Below, in pieces: positions 1 to 12,300 of a stretch of 64,000 nucleotides of DNA. The notes beneath the pieces are model-generated. The model had not been told where the DNA came from and did no database searches. It saw only the letters and a list, made by a program, of their open reading frames with translations. The position numbers and the translations under genes are program-made. The stretch is from NCBI GenBank assembly GCA_012845835.1, contig JABAKD010000003.1:3709171-3773170 (forward strand), written 5' to 3'. The first letter of the stretch is position 1; the number at the start of each line of letters is the position of its first letter. Source of the DNA: Undaria pinnatifida (Eukaryota; Sar; Phaeophyceae; Laminariales; Alariaceae).

Positions 1-1220
1 AGTTTTGAAGGACGCGGGGGGCTGGTTTTGATCAAAAGCGAGCGGGTTTGGAGGGGGGGGGGGGGGGGGGAATGGGGCGATTTGTGCATGTAAGCTATAA
101 ATCCTTTCGAGGGGATAAATCTGACGGATTTGGCACCAGTACATTATTGGGGGCGGGGGGGGGGGGGGGGGACGTGTGGGGCAGCTCAATATGTGCCTGG
201 AAACTATACATTATTTTGAGGGGATAAATGTGACGGTTTTGGAAATAATACATCAGTTCATCATGTATATCCTGGGGTAAGTCGTACAATCAGTGAGTAA
301 AGAGAGGGTGGAGTGTTCGAGGGGGTGGGGTTGGGATGAGTTGGGGGGGAGGTGGGGGGTGTGGGGGCGGGGGGGGGGGGGCGGGGGGGGGTGGGGGGGG
401 GGCAGGAAGGCCTTTAGGTGAGGGGTTTGTTATACGTGTGGTGCTAGGTCTAGGCGATGGTGCGAGTGATGGGGAAGAAGGGGGCGTTCGAGGCGGGGGG
501 GAGGGGGGGGAACACAGCGGCATGGATGTCTCTCGAAAGATAATGAGGTGATATCATGTGCGTGAAGTGTTTATTAATGTGGCGGATTTCGATATTTGGT
601 GGGGCGTTTGAGTAAGGGAGAGCAAGAGGGGGGGGGGGGGGGGGGGGGGGGGAGATTTTTGAGGAGGTTTAGGTCACAAATAATATTCAAATACACTTCG
701 GCTGTGAGATCAAAGATATGTAGCAGCTTGTTATACGCGTGGTGCTAGGTATAGGCGATCGTGCAGGTGGTCGGAAAAGAGGGGGCGTTGGAGGGGGGGG
801 GGGGAGGAAGGGCTTCAGGTGAGGGGTTTGTTATACGTATGGTGCTAGGTCTAGGCGATGGTGCGGGTGATGGGGAAGAAGGGGGCGTTCGAGGCGGGGG
901 GGGGGGGGGGAGGGGATACAGCGGCATGGATGGCTCTCGAAAGATAATGAGGTCATATCCTGTGCTTGAAGTGTTTATTAATGTGGCGGATTTCGATATT
1001 TGGTGGAGCGTTTGAGTAAGGGAGAGCAAGAGGAGGGGGGGGGGGAGATTTTTGAGGAGGTTTAGGTCATAAATAATATTTAAATACACTTCGGCTGTGA
1101 GATCAAAGATATGTAGCAGCTTGTTATACGCGTGGTGCTAGGTCTAGGCGATCGTGCAGGTGGTCGGAAAAGAGGGGGCGTTGGAGGGGGGGGGGGGGGG
1201 GGGTTGGGGGGAAAAAAATG
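1..1220 (-). repeat. G-rich complex repeat, inverted copy of 44.2-45.1 kb
   Basis: Several runs of 10-20 G separate short conserved blocks. The blocks around 1-300 (GATCAAAAGCGAGCG, CTATAAATCC, GGGGATAAAT) recur in reverse complement and reverse order at about 44,740-45,110. The blocks around 430-1,190 (TGGTGCTAGGTCTAGGCGAT and flanks) recur at 44,280-44,600. Inside this interval a unit of about 402 bp is tandemly duplicated: blocks at 429 and 722 recur at 831 and 1,124. Long reading frames here are only Gly- or Pro-runs from the homopolymers. The full element and its class are unknown. Confidence 0.7.
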
Positions 1221-1329
1221 TATATCATGGCGTAGGATAATGGTCGAACAACAAAATATCGAAAATTTAGTAAACGAAAAAACATGTCGGCGCGATTTAC
1301 ACAGCAGCAGTCAGTCAGTAGTTACTGTA

Positions 1330-1648
1330 GTAGTCGGTCGTCCCGGGTGCCGTATCAGGTTCTCGTCGAACCTACCTGATGAAATAGGTCAGTTTCGTGA
1401 GTTCGAATCCCCCCGAGTGCATACGCAAAAAAAATCGCGGGGACTTTCCCTTGTCCACAAATTGGCTTGCGGAAAGCGCGAGAGCGTGAGTTAGTAACAC
1501 TACTACTGGATGAAAAATGGACGAGCAGTGGGATGGCTAAATCCTATGCGCGATGAAAAACGAACGCAAGAACCGGGGGGCAAAATGGCACGCCACCTGT
1601 GACCACGGCTTGTTGTCCAGGAGCTGGAAAGTAAATGTGTGTGAAAAA

Positions 1649-1650
<2 letters not shown>
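1330..1650 (+). mobile_element. tRNA-derived SINE, family 1, copy a
   Basis: The head carries a pol III B-box (GAGTTCGAATCCC near 1,402) and a tRNA-like 5' part. The body ends at a short A-run that leads into an (AGT)n array. The same roughly 300-bp sequence occurs in reverse at 55,548-55,843, where the A-box (TGGCGTACCAGG) is clearer. Two independent insertions sharing a tRNA-like head, a common tail and an A-rich or simple-repeat end fit a SINE. Confidence 0.72.
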
Positions 1651-1696
<46 letters not shown>

Positions 1697-1747
1697 CAGT
1701 AGTAGTAGTATAGTAGTAGCAGTAGTAGTAGTAGCAGTAGTAGTAGC

Positions 1748-1804
<57 letters not shown>
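1650..1804. repeat. (AGT)n microsatellite
   Basis: About 50 AGT triplets with scattered AGC variants, directly after the A-run of the SINE. It probably grew from the SINE tail. Confidence 0.95.
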
Positions 1805-1805
<1 letters not shown>

Positions 1806-1809
1806 TTTT

Positions 1810-1870
1810 TTGGCAGATAGCCGGCCCCGGTGGCGTAGTATAGTCTGATAGTGGTTACCCTCCAATCATA
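1810..1870 (+). mobile_element. short tRNA-like SINE head fragment
   Basis: CCCCGGTGGCGTAGTATAG resembles the A-box side of SINE family 1. The following GTGGTTACCCTC recurs at the head of the SINE family 2 copy at 49 kb. It is too short to classify. Confidence 0.35.
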
Positions 1871-2081
1871 TTAAAATACTATCAACATTAATGTGCAAAA
1901 ATAAAGCATCAGGCCTGGGCTGACCTCCGCTGGCCTGCCGCGTATGCCGGGTGTACACAGGAAGTATCGCGCATCTACATTCGGTACGTAGATTTCGCGT
2001 ACGACAACGAACGGGAACTCGCTAGTTATCACTTCCGCACAAACCCGGCAGGCCAAAGTACCCACTCCGAAAGCACATTTA

Positions 2082-2082
<1 letters not shown>

Positions 2083-2140
<58 letters not shown>

Positions 2141-2141
2141 T

Positions 2142-2181
<40 letters not shown>

Positions 2182-2215
2182 GCTACTACTACTACTACTG
2201 CCACTGCTACTACTA
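2083..2215. repeat. (ACT)n microsatellite
   Basis: About 44 ACT triplets with a few ATT, GCT and CCACT variants. It is the complementary motif of the array at 1.65 kb, so the two arrays are in inverse orientation about 300 bp apart. Confidence 0.95.
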
Positions 2216-2234
2216 TCTAACGCGTTCACGTGCA

Positions 2235-2440
2235 TTCATGCATACTGAATTGCACATATATCTGTGTTGGTCTCCCTCACTGGGGTGTATATTGTGTCCG
2301 TGCGCAGAACAAGATTAACCTTGGCAGTTCTGTTGGCCCTGGCACGAGGGAAGTCATCGGCCTGTATCCTTCTCGACGGTAAACACAGCCCGTAACACGC
2401 GCGATCGAAGTATTTCAACGAGCAGCTTACAAGAAGGAGT
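2235..2440 (+). repeat. decayed copy of repeat family C
   Basis: The segment keeps the block order of family C seen at 45.2 and 53.1 kb: a cgCACAG block, then a GATTAAC block, CCTGTATCC, CCCGTAA, CGCGCGATCG and AGCTTRCAA. It is more diverged than the other copies. Confidence 0.5.
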
Positions 2441-2489
2441 TTTTATTACAATCTTTTTGGTGGATCTTATACAAGACTGAACTGCTCAT

Positions 2490-2860
2490 TAAGCGTCTGT
2501 TGTTATTTTATCATTGATTGGTAGAGTGTTGGGTCTGGGGTTATAATCTCACGTGGGTCCGACTTATGCTTATATGAACACCAAACATCCATAGAAACCA
2601 ACTGCTGAGAGCGCGTAGCAGAGTGAGTAGTCTATATAGTAGGCATATAGTAGTTGGACGCGAGTCGACCCTCGGGAAGACAAGACAGGAGTCCTCTCGA
2701 AATAAAGTCAAGGCGCGTACCGTAGTGAGAAGAGGGGAGTAAATGCTGGCTGTGATCCCGGGTCTGCGTTGCGTCCGAGGAGCGGGAAGACGAAAGAAGA
2801 GTACGAAGATACTGAGAGGTATGGGCAACATATATATAAATAAAAAGTAGGCTACTTGCA
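2490..2860 (+). mobile_element. SINE family 2, copy a
   Basis: A tRNA-like start (GGTAGAGTGTTGGGTCTGGG) is followed by a body containing GACGCGAGTCGACC, GAGAAGAGGGGAG and GATCCCGGGTCTG blocks, and an AT-rich tail. The same block order is found at 49,030-49,372 (reverse) and in the 3' half at 55,325-55,550. Confidence 0.55.
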
Positions 2861-2929
2861 CGATTTATTCACGTGTGCGATTTTGAAATAAAAGGGCTAA
2901 TTCCGTCTTGTGGTGTCATAATTAGTACA

Positions 2930-3380
2930 TGTTTGTTGTCTCGCTTTGCCGACAAGACAAGTTTCGGGAGACGCGCGTTAGTGGGAGCTCAATCGCAGTG
3001 TTTCGGTGGCTCGGTTCGTGGAAAAGGCAGTTTTAGGGGGTCACGATTCGGTGGCCCGGGTATATCATAGGTTTCGCTAGCTCGCTTTGACGAGAAGGCA
3101 GTTGTTCGGGAGACCTGTATAGCTAACACAAGGAAAGGCAATATAGGCGACCACGCAGCGTTTCAGGTTGCTTGCGTTGGCGACAAAAACAGTATCCGGG
3201 AGCGGTCGTGCGTTGTAGGGACCTTAGCCACGCGGTGTATTTCCGACACAACCCTATACTAACGGTGTTGAAATAGCTTTGACAAGGAGAGTGCAGCAGT
3301 TGACGGGAGATGCTAGTTATGTGTGTTGGTGGGAGCTCAGGCGTAACGTTCCGGTAACTCGCTTCCTAGCCCTAAAAGGG
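2930..3380. repeat. degenerate tandem repeat, unit about 70-95 bp
   Basis: About five diverged units, each holding a core like TCGCTTTGACGAGAAGGCAG followed by CGGGAGA and often GTGGGAGCTCA. Units start near 2,936, 3,010, 3,077, 3,167 and 3,270. No coding frame runs through them. Confidence 0.5.
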
Positions 3381-3497
3381 ACAGAAGTATCGCACAGGTT
3401 TGGTCGCTCGCTCAAATCACGGCGACTAGTCTCTTGGTGACAGACACTTTGTGGAATTCAGGTGATGGTGAGCTCGCTGTAGATATTTCTTTAGTTT

Positions 3498-3690
3498 TCA
3501 GTTGGGGTTTGTAATGGCAATGAACTTTCCCCACCAACAGAAAAACGTGGTGACATCGACCGGCTCTCCGTCGTCCCCCCCCTCCTTCCGCGGAATGCTC
3601 GGCCCCTTACCCACCATTTCCTGCTCTGCCGTCGCCGCTATCCCCGGCGCCTTGTGCCGCCACAGGGTGCTGGAAACCTGGCATATCACT
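3498..3690 (-). CDS. possible terminal exon, function unknown
   Basis: On the minus strand an AG acceptor near 3,675 (TTTCCAG) is followed by an open frame rich in charged residues that ends in CWWGKFIAITNPN and a stop. The GC-rich composition and varied amino acids look more like coding DNA than the flanks do. No domain is recognised, no partner exon was found, and the plus strand is open here too. This is a weak call. Confidence 0.22.
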
Positions 3691-4029
3691 CTGCACGACA
3701 GATGTTCAGCGAGTTGATAGTCAAGTAATCGAGGATGAGAATTGGCAAAAGCTATGAAATTGAGGCAAAGAAAATGTGCTGAATTCCAAGATAAATGATG
3801 ATTATATATGAGGAGCTTCATAGGGTTAGACAGACAAGGAACTTGAATTTACAGCACGCGTTGTAGCTTCGAATAAAAGAAATCACCCGGACACTCCCCA
3901 CGGCCACATCAGGCTCCTAACCAAACTGCATTTTCCCCCTGATCTACCTCTCAAAAACGTTTGTTTCAACATTTTTTGTTTTAGGCGTTTCGCCAAAATT
4001 TATCTCGTCCTCTCTTCAAGCATGCAAAT

Positions 4030-4260
4030 AAATACCAAGATGCAGTCGACAATCACGACGGTGTGGAAGTTGTGGGGGGCTACGTAACGCCTTCCGCGCC
4101 ACCCCGTTGGCCTGCCTGCATCGGAAAGAGGAAACGTCCTGCGGCGAAGTCAGGGTCCGCAGCAGGTAGAAGTCGGGTCAGCCGAGGCGTCGGGGCAAGG
4201 AAGCGGCCCGCGGCAAACGCCTTCGTTCGGAGGCTGTCTCTAGCAGGGGGAGAGCGTTAA
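4030..4260 (+). CDS. possible coding fragment with repeated KRPAA motif
   Basis: An open plus-strand frame of about 70 codons ends at TAA 4,258-4,260. It holds two similar basic stretches, KRKRPAAKSG and ARKRPAAN, which look like nuclear-localisation motifs. No start or splice site can be fixed and no family is recognised. Confidence 0.2.
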   Translation, partial: KYQDAVDNHDGVEVVGGYVTPSAPPRWPACIGKRKRPAAKSGSAAGRSRVSRGVGARKRPAANAFVRRLSLAGGER

Positions 4261-4269
4261 CATCCAACG

Positions 4270-5020
4270 CGCGCTACTCGGACCTTGTCGATCGAGTGGC
4301 ATTTCGGGCTGTACAGTAGTAGTACCACAAGTACTAGCGTACAGCATAAGAGTCGTTGGTGGCAAGCAACACGAACTGGCGTTCCTTCGATCCTGAAAAA
4401 CACATAGTACAAATCATACCCCCTTCCCCCCGTTCGAGAGAAAAAATAGGGGCGGGCGGGTGGGAAATATAATGCTCAAATGCTTGGCTTGGCGGCCAAT
4501 CCAGGGACTACCGCATGCCAGCCCACGTCACTGGCAAGAGCCCGACCTAGCTTGGTTCGGCGTGCCCTTGCTAGCCTGCTCTCGTCGAGCTGCAGCCAAG
4601 GCTGGTCTTCGGGGGCTTGTCTACAATTTTCCTTACAATCCCCTGGGACGCCGATTCCCGACAGACGTGCCTGTCATTCTCTATATCAAATGCGACTAAC
4701 ATCGCTGTCTCTTACTTTGGTTTCTTGCGTGTGTTAAGGAATTAGTGGGGTATTAGTCCGTTTGACCACTTGCAACTGGTTAACCCATAGCTTACCCAAA
4801 CTAAGCCTTATAACACGTGCAGACAAAACTACCCTTTATCAATGAACAACAGTGAATATTGAGCGCTATGAGTGATGGGTGTCTTCATGTATGTAGTATG
4901 TGTAATTACGTGCACAATATAAAATTTTATCTTAACCGCTCGCTCAAGAAAAAAATGGGTCGTACTGCACGCGCCTTAGCAACAAAAGGAGTATGTAGTC
5001 TGTAGACTATTATATTTTGT
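4270..5020. other. unassigned stretch
   Basis: A GC-rich open segment at 4,460-4,690 gives short Ala/Ser/Arg-rich frames on the plus strand without a recognisable domain. The rest is AT-richer and shows no gene, RNA or transposon signature. Confidence 0.4.
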
Positions 5021-5030
5021 TTGGAAAATG

Positions 5031-5150
5031 GCGTGTTGCACGCCTTTGAAAAGTATTACCTTGCTTTTTAAGAAATTGGCGTTTTGCACGCCTTTGCAAA
5101 TTATGACATTGCTTCTAAAGAGAGAGGCGTTTCGCACCCGTTCGCCAAAT
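5031..5150. repeat. 48-bp tandem repeat, about 2.5 units
   Basis: Units begin with GGCGTNNTGCACGCC at 5,031, 5,080 and 5,127. That core can fold on itself. Divergence between units is moderate. Confidence 0.6.
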
Positions 5151-5469
5151 AAATGTGAAGTTTATTTTAGAAACAATTCCGCTGATCTCGGAGAGAAGAA
5201 TGATACTTAATGAGAGGCGGCGATAAAAAGTACCTGGTAAGGTTTAATTACCGTATGTCGTGTGGTTACCGGGGTCCCTTGCGCTCTTTTCGTGGACTGC
5301 ACCAAACGTAACATCATGATAACGTAAATACATGAGGCTGGTACTCTCCTTTTCGTTTTCTCTCTCTGTTTGCTTTCGAATTCCCATGGGGGCGGGGTGG
5401 AAGCCCTATTAGTTGCTTGTTTGGGCACCGCCGCGTCTGCTGCCAGGTACACAGTAAGTACGGGACAGA

Positions 5470-5670
5470 CCAAACAGAAATGCTTATACAGGCCTAGAGA
5501 GTAGTTGTACCAGGAACCCAGTCTGGCTGCTGTTCCGGCTGGGCACCGTCTCTGTGGTCAGATACAGCACAGTACGCAGGGGGCACCCCAGTCAAAAGTT
5601 CTTATATAGCCCTATAGACCATAGTAATACCACCAGGAACCCAGTCTGGACGTCATGTCCCAACGCCGGG
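5470..5670. repeat. about 125-bp tandem duplication
   Basis: The block CTTATAYAG followed by CCTA, a TAGTAAT-like stretch and ACCAGGAACCCAGTCTGG occurs near 5,480 and again near 5,602. Confidence 0.55.
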
Positions 5671-5679
5671 TGCGTGGCA

Positions 5680-8030
5680 GGCAGTGATATTAGCGTTGTT
5701 GCTGTGTTTTGACGTACCTTATATTTTCGGGGTCGAATCTGTATTGGGTACGGGGGCGATGTCGGCGGTGTGTTTACGATCTCCATATTCATCATATGCT
5801 GGCGGGTGTGCTTACGGTGTGGAGCCATGTTTATAAGCTGGAGCTTCCACCCACCCATCATTTTCGTTCGTCGCCGTCAGTGCTCCTGCAAACACTACGT
5901 CTTAACAATAGCGCGATGATCTCTGTGGCCACAAACAGCAAGATAGGACATACATGGCATGTACATCAGAGGGGCCCGGGGATTGGGATTGGGATACATC
6001 TAACTACCCTCCGAAAATACCTTTCACCGCTCTTTGCATTTTTTTCTTGTGTGTGATTAGTGCGACTGACTGTCGTTTCGAAGGGGCACATACTCACTTC
6101 AAGGTAAGCAACGTAACATCACATCACATCCCTCGAGCGTATGACATCTTACTTTTTAGACAGTGGCGACGGTGGCGTACAGGACACATACAAATGCAGG
6201 TAGCAGACGAGGTGTCAATGGCATCAGGCGCCGTCAATGATTGTTCCTGGGATATGCAAGTGCTACCTTGGAGATAGTACCGATGCTGTGCAGTACCGCA
6301 GCAAGTGGGGCTAACCGTGAACATGGTGCCACGTCAAAATGCGGCATCCAAGTCTCGCCAGAGGCGACGTTAACAGACAAACAGCAACGGCTTGCAGTGA
6401 TCGACTGGTGTAGCTGCGTTACTGCTGAGTAGTGCCAAGATTCGCCTGTGCGAGCAAGGATTGAGCTGAACCTCGGCCGCAAGGTAAAGCAGATAATATT
6501 ATCGTGGTGGTACCCTCGTGCTATCACATGGCACCAGGTGCCACAGGTACGAGTATGTGTTAAATTACCGCCTTGAAAGATCGGTAATCATGTGCTTCCA
6601 CCGATAGGTAATTGGATGTTTTCGTATGATAAAATGGGGTTTTTCTATTCGGGATAGTCAAGGGGTCGGGAGACGGAGACACTCGTGCCTTCCGTCTCAG
6701 GTGCTGTCCGACGCTCGGTGGAACTAATAAGTTGCTTCTCTACTACGTCATCAGGGGCTCAGAAAAAGTGAGTAATCGCCAAGAACTGGCTTAAATGGAA
6801 GACTTTCCAGGGGATGCTATGTGTCTCAGCCCAATCACTTTACATACAGCGTCGTCCGCATGTAGATGTTGCCATTTTTTAGTCTTGCTCGAGTCTCTCC
6901 CACCTTTTGGAGCGTTACCTCGCTTGCCATCGACCCAAAGCCCCTGTTTGTCCCTCGGATGGCACCTCAACGGAGCGAGTTATTCTCCTTCTCCACGGCG
7001 ACCCCTACGACAGTGAGACAGCAGGGGCCTCCTGGTGGTCGCCGCTCACGTAGCACATAGAAGACGACAATCTAGAACTTTGCGGAGAAGACGCGGCACC
7101 CCGGCGCAACGCTCCTCAGACTCGGGAGGCCCTGAGCGGGTACGGCCAACACAAGAGGCCAGGCCGACCGATCCCGCTTTCCCTAGTTGCCACTCAATTC
7201 CGCCGAGGGGCCTGCCCGAGCCCCAACCGCTGGATTTGTTCCCTCCGCTCTCCGCGAGCATGTTGGAAAGTAGACAGCCTCGCGCTCCGCATACACCAAG
7301 ACGTTCCGCGAGCATCCAGCGCAAGCCACGGCATCGCCTTTCGCCTCGTCCTCTTGTTGTGTTCACAATCGCCAAACATATGCAAATTCAGGGGCGAAGA
7401 TACTCTGGTCGACACTCTGGATGATCGGCGACGGATAACACCCGTTTGCCGAGAGCCTCTTAGGACCTCGTGAATTTCTTGCTTGAGTAGCCAGCCCGAT
7501 CTTCGTCTGAACCTCCTTTTGACTGCCGGCGCTGGGCCGGCATGACGGTTTGCCTCTGCAGCCGGAGCCCGTGCCTGGACTCCTCCCTTTTGCCCCGTCC
7601 TCGAAGCAACAGACGGCTCTCGTTGGGCACATGTTTTTGGTCGCGTTTTTTCTCCTATGCAATCGTACAACAGGTTTACAGGGGTTTCAGGACCAGGCCA
7701 GCTAATGCAGGCGTCGATTTGTTTGGTGCTTCTTGGTGCGTCGGACATATTGCGGTTCGTTTTCTACTGATAGTAGTACAGGACCCCGTATCACGAGTCC
7801 GCAACGTTCCAGACCCCATCAAAGAGCCACTGCGTAGTTTCCAACAACAGCATGTACGGCCATTATCCTTCGCTTGTCTCGCAACGAAGTCGCAATCTCT
7901 AGGCACTGACACCCTCCGACGCGTACGTATCTACGGCCACAGCAGCATCGCCCTTCATTGCTGTACATACTAGAGAGCTGCGGTGCACGCCCCACCCTGG
8001 CGGACGCTCACGTAGAAAATCTTCGAGCCA
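5680..8030. other. unassigned sequence upstream of the copia relic
   Basis: I see no recognisable gene. The part at 7,030-7,750 is GC-rich with overlapping frames on both strands (up to 184 codons on the minus strand), rich in Arg, Pro and Ser but with no motif I can name. A 63-codon plus-strand frame at 6,241-6,432 is equally featureless. A short GGGATT triplication lies at about 5,982. Confidence 0.4.
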
Positions 8031-8032
8031 CG

Positions 8033-8465
8033 GTGACTATGGAAATGTTGGCACATGCCCTGTACTACAGTAATCAACGTTCAGTAGCATTGCTCTCGTT
8101 TGTATCATCGATCTCATACATGTCGGTTAGAATGTACTGTATGCGGAGGAATTACTGCTGTAGACTTCTCTCGTCGCAGGACCTTCTATCTCACGCTTTG
8201 CTGATCTCTTTGGATTACTATGGTATCCTAGCTGTCGTAGCGTCTCTCAGAAGCTGCCATCATCGGACTCCTGCATTCTCTGTTGTATATATATGTGCGT
8301 GTTGGCTACTTAAGCGCCATATTTGTAACATCACGTCATCGTTTCCACTACACCGAAGTATTATGCAATTCTCACGTTCCCGCGTGCAGTGTCCTCATCT
8401 CGATAAACGTCGAACACACGGCCTCATGTCACAGTGTCTAGGGTATCCACCAGAAAATCCATGGG
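8033..8465 (+). repeat. 5' LTR of the copia relic
   Basis: Aligns along its length with 14,104-14,525. Both copies carry TGTTGGCACATGCCCTGTAC near the start and end near a shared AATCCATG-type block. Exact borders are uncertain by a few bases. Confidence 0.8.
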
Positions 8466-8715
8466 AGGCTACGACCTCGAGCGTGACAAGTGGTTCGTTT
8501 CGGTCGTACATCGCGAATTTCTGTCGTCGAGCGGTCGTTGTCGTCCGCGTTCACACGTATTTCTACACGCGGGAAGTTTTCTGCTGGATTAAGATCCTGC
8601 TGGAGGTCGCACTGAGTCAACCCGTCTGCTATTAGGTCCGGATCCACAAACCTGGGTTCACGACTCCACATTCGGTACGATACTGCTTGGGTAAATCATT
8701 CCGGAGCACGAACGT

Positions 8716-9300
8716 CTAGGCGTTGGTTTCGGTCGGCGAATAGGGTTGTGCACCATTTGGGAGTTGGTCGTGTACAGGGTGCCTTTGGTATTCCGCGTGC
8801 GTAACTAACTTCCAAATCGCCTGCCCGATTTTTTTCGCGGGGTGAAATCTGTCCAAGATTTCTCCGCGCGCTCGGTGCTGTCTCAGTAGGAGGTGTAGGT
8901 TGAGGATCTGACTTACGCCGGCTGGGAGTAGCAATACGCCAGATTCACAAGCACACACGTGAATAGCTTCACGTCAACTGGCCTGCGCGTGCGTCGTTCA
9001 CGCGAGGTAGAGTCTATCCAAGATACCTTCCGCGTGCTTGCCTGAGTGCGTGTCCAGGCTGAGGATCTGTCTCAGCCTGTTAGGTTTCGGCTGAAGCGAA
9101 AGTCTGCACTGAAAGATGTGTAGCATGTGTGAGCAACAGTACATCTGACCCATGTGCCTGCAGGATGTGGCCGGAGCTGGTAACTCCGACGCCACAGCGC
9201 CGCAGCTTAGTTACCTGCGGTAGGACTTTTCTGTGCATTCGTCGAGCAAAGGAATGCGGGCGAGGACCAGAGGTGTAACCGACGGACATAGGTTGTGAGC
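8716..9300 (+). repeat. tandem duplication in the copia leader
   Basis: Blocks around TCTGTCCAAGAT and GAGGATCTG at 8,850-8,915 recur about 165 bp later at 9,010-9,075. The interval lies between the 5' LTR and gag and has no convincing reading frame. Confidence 0.45.
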
Positions 9301-12300
9301 TTCCGAGCTATAATGTTTTCTAGTTTACGCAACAGGTGCAGCATCGTCGCTGATAGAGATAGCGGAACAGTCTTCCTCTGGGCTCAACCGAGCGTAGGAA
9401 ACAATTGGAAAATGCATTAGACAAGCCAACTACCGCGCGTAGAGGGAAAATATTCACCAACAAATTTCTCGCTACGCGCCTATAGCTACTAAACATGCTT
9501 GACGTACCTTGCCCCCCCGACACTGCGCTAATCACAGCTGCAGCCAGTGCGTGGAAGACGGCGAACAAACGTCTTTAATTGGTGCTCTACTTCGCGACCG
9601 CCGGGTCAGCACACATTGCAGTAAAAGCTCACAAGGGCAAAACAATCGGTCCCTCGGGAAATGGGGCGGCAGCATAGGCCCGGCAAGACCGCTTCGACGG
9701 CGACACCAAGCATGAAGCTCGGCGTGTGTTGCGGGAGCAGCTCCGCAAGAGGAAAATGAAAATAGGCGACGATGCCAATGACTATATCACCACCAAGGAC
9801 AACCTCCGGTTCCGTCTGAAGGACATGAGCGAGGAGATCTCCGACGAGTCCTACCCGTACGTGATTCTTGATGCCCTCACGCCGGAATTCCAGTGCATGA
9901 AGGATAAGGGCTATGGGATGGGAGACACCTTCGACTACGAGATGATCCCGCGGCATGCTACGAACTACTTCATTAGACTAATCAGCAGTCGCGGAAGCCA
10001 TAGTCACCGCCGGTAGCGGGGCGTGGAGCAGTGGTGGCGGCGACTGCGTCTAGCACGGATCAATGCCACCAGTGCAAGGCCTACGGCCACTTCAAGCGCA
10101 ACTGCCTTCAGCTGGTGAAGAATAGTCGTGAAAAACGGGAGAAGAGGGAGGGTAAGAAAGGCGGAGGAGGAAGCTCTTCTCCCAAGTGGTGCTCGCTGAA
10201 CAATACTTACTCCCAGAGCGACGCGGAATTCCACAAGCAGATGGAACTTCAGCAGCTGCGGGCGAATCTGGCTCTTCCTATGCCCCAAGACAAAGCGAGA
10301 ACAAACATAGGAAACGCTCACCTGGCACAATCGCCTCAGCCCGAGCCATCAACATTTGGGTTCTCGTTTAGCGATATGGATGCTTCCCCGGCCGAGGCGG
10401 CTGCGTCTGCTGCAGATGTGTCTGCTGCTGCTTCTGCTAAGTCATCCGCCAAACCAGCGACACCTGCGTCTGCTGCTTTAGGGCCGACCCACCCGACCCA
10501 TCATCGGCCCCACGGGGTCTTTGGTGCGTTCATGGCAGCCGCTACCAAACTGTCAATGGCGGACCTCTACAGTCTGGTTATTGCAATAATGGTTGACAGC
10601 GGGGCGACCAACAACCCCAACTGCCTTGGCTCCCACCTCATTCCCTGGCTGCAAATTCACGAGCGACGTTAAGGTTTTCACTGCTCCTCCCTTGATCAGA
10701 GCTGCTATAGGGCACGTGCTTGAGGGGTGCAACGGGTACTGTCCACGGCATCGTCACCAACGACGGAAGGAACAAGCAGTACGTCTCCTTCAGTGTGGTT
10801 GCGGTACAACGACTTGTCACCAACCTGTTCTCTTTCACTGCCCTGCAGAAGAGAGTTGCTTCGATGTTTTACCCGACAAACCCTCGGTTGGAGAAGGAGG
10901 ACAGCGCCGTTCCGCCTATGCAGGTTTTCGGTGTCGACCTCAACACTGGCAAGAGACTGTGTTCCATTGACGTAGAGCTTTGACACCTATTTGATAACTC
11001 TTTGGACCTTGGCGTCACCACCCGCGGTGTAAACAGGCAGACTGCGCCTGAAGGCCTGTGACACCGGCAGATGGGACACAATAGCCGCAGGAGAATGGAT
11101 GTTCTCCGTGAACTGCCTGGAAACGGTGTCGAGTACACGAGGGGAAAGGAGGCGTGCAGTGCGTGTCCTCTCGGCAAGAGTACGCAGCAAGATCACCCAA
11201 ACAAGGCAACGCACGGCGACGTTATACTGGTTTACCATCTCGTCAGCGTGGATACCTTGAGGCCAATCAACCCTCAACCGCTGGGTGGCTACGACTACTT
11301 CACCAAGTCCGTCGACCAGTGTACCAATTGGAAATATATCTCCCTCAATAAATACAAGACGCACACCATTGATTCCATCGCGTTGTACAAGGAAGCGGTC
11401 GTGATTCCTTTAGATCACCACCTGGTAAGGGGAAGGTGGACCAAGGAACGGAGTTCACGAGTGCCGAGGTGCGGCAGTACTACCTCGACATCGGCACCAA
11501 GTTTGAGTTTGATTCCCGGAATACCCCTCGGCAGATCGGCGCAAACGATCGTGCAGGACGAAAGCTTGCTAACTTGGTGGGCTGTTTTCTTGCCGACTCC
11601 GGTCTACCGAAGTTTCTGTATTAGGAGCTGATGCAAACTACTGTTTACCTGGGCAAATGGACTCCACACGCAGCTCTAGCTAATGTGACGCCGTATAATG
11701 TTCTCTACGGCAAGGACGCGAACCTCGGACACCTTCGAGCGATCAGGGCAAGGGCGTTCATGCACGCAAAACCCACCTCACGAAGCTGGAATATCGTGCT
11801 TGGGAAGGATCTCTAGTAGAGTACGGCATGGACAGCAGGTTGTTTCGCGTCTACAATCCGAAGGCGAAGAGCGTGTGCGAGAGTAGGAACGTCATGTTTA
11901 TCGAGACGCTTTCAATCGTGTCTGAGACGGACGTGGTGAGTGCTTGGCCGAGGGAAAGTTCACGCATGATTCTGATTTTGAGCTGTGGAATGGTCCTTTC
12001 AACGAGGGCATCAAGCGTTTCCAATACTTCAAGGTCTTCGAGCTGGTTCCACGCTCAACAGTTCTGCCAGGACACAGGATTCCAAATCCAATTGAGTCGC
12101 CAAGCTCAAGCCTGACAACACCCACAAGGCGCGTCCAATGGCTTAAGGCTGGACTCAGATCGGGCGGGACTGCGGCAGCACCTTCTCTCCAGTTTGCCGG
12201 CTACAGAGCATACGGATGGTGCTGGCGATTGCAGTGCATTTAGGGGGGGAAGTACAGCAGATGGATGTGCAAACTTCGTTTCCGTATGCGGACATTGACG

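Noticed and set aside
290-1089. Long Gly- and Pro-rich reading frames on both strands
   Set aside because: They come from G homopolymers and short repeats; both strands are open and no start context or domain exists.
1503-2235. Poly-Ser, poly-Tyr and poly-Val reading frames
   Set aside because: Direct translation of (AGT)n and (ACT)n microsatellites.
7046-7748. Overlapping GC-rich frames up to 184 codons
   Set aside because: Three frames on two strands are open at once through base composition; no motif or splice pattern favours one.
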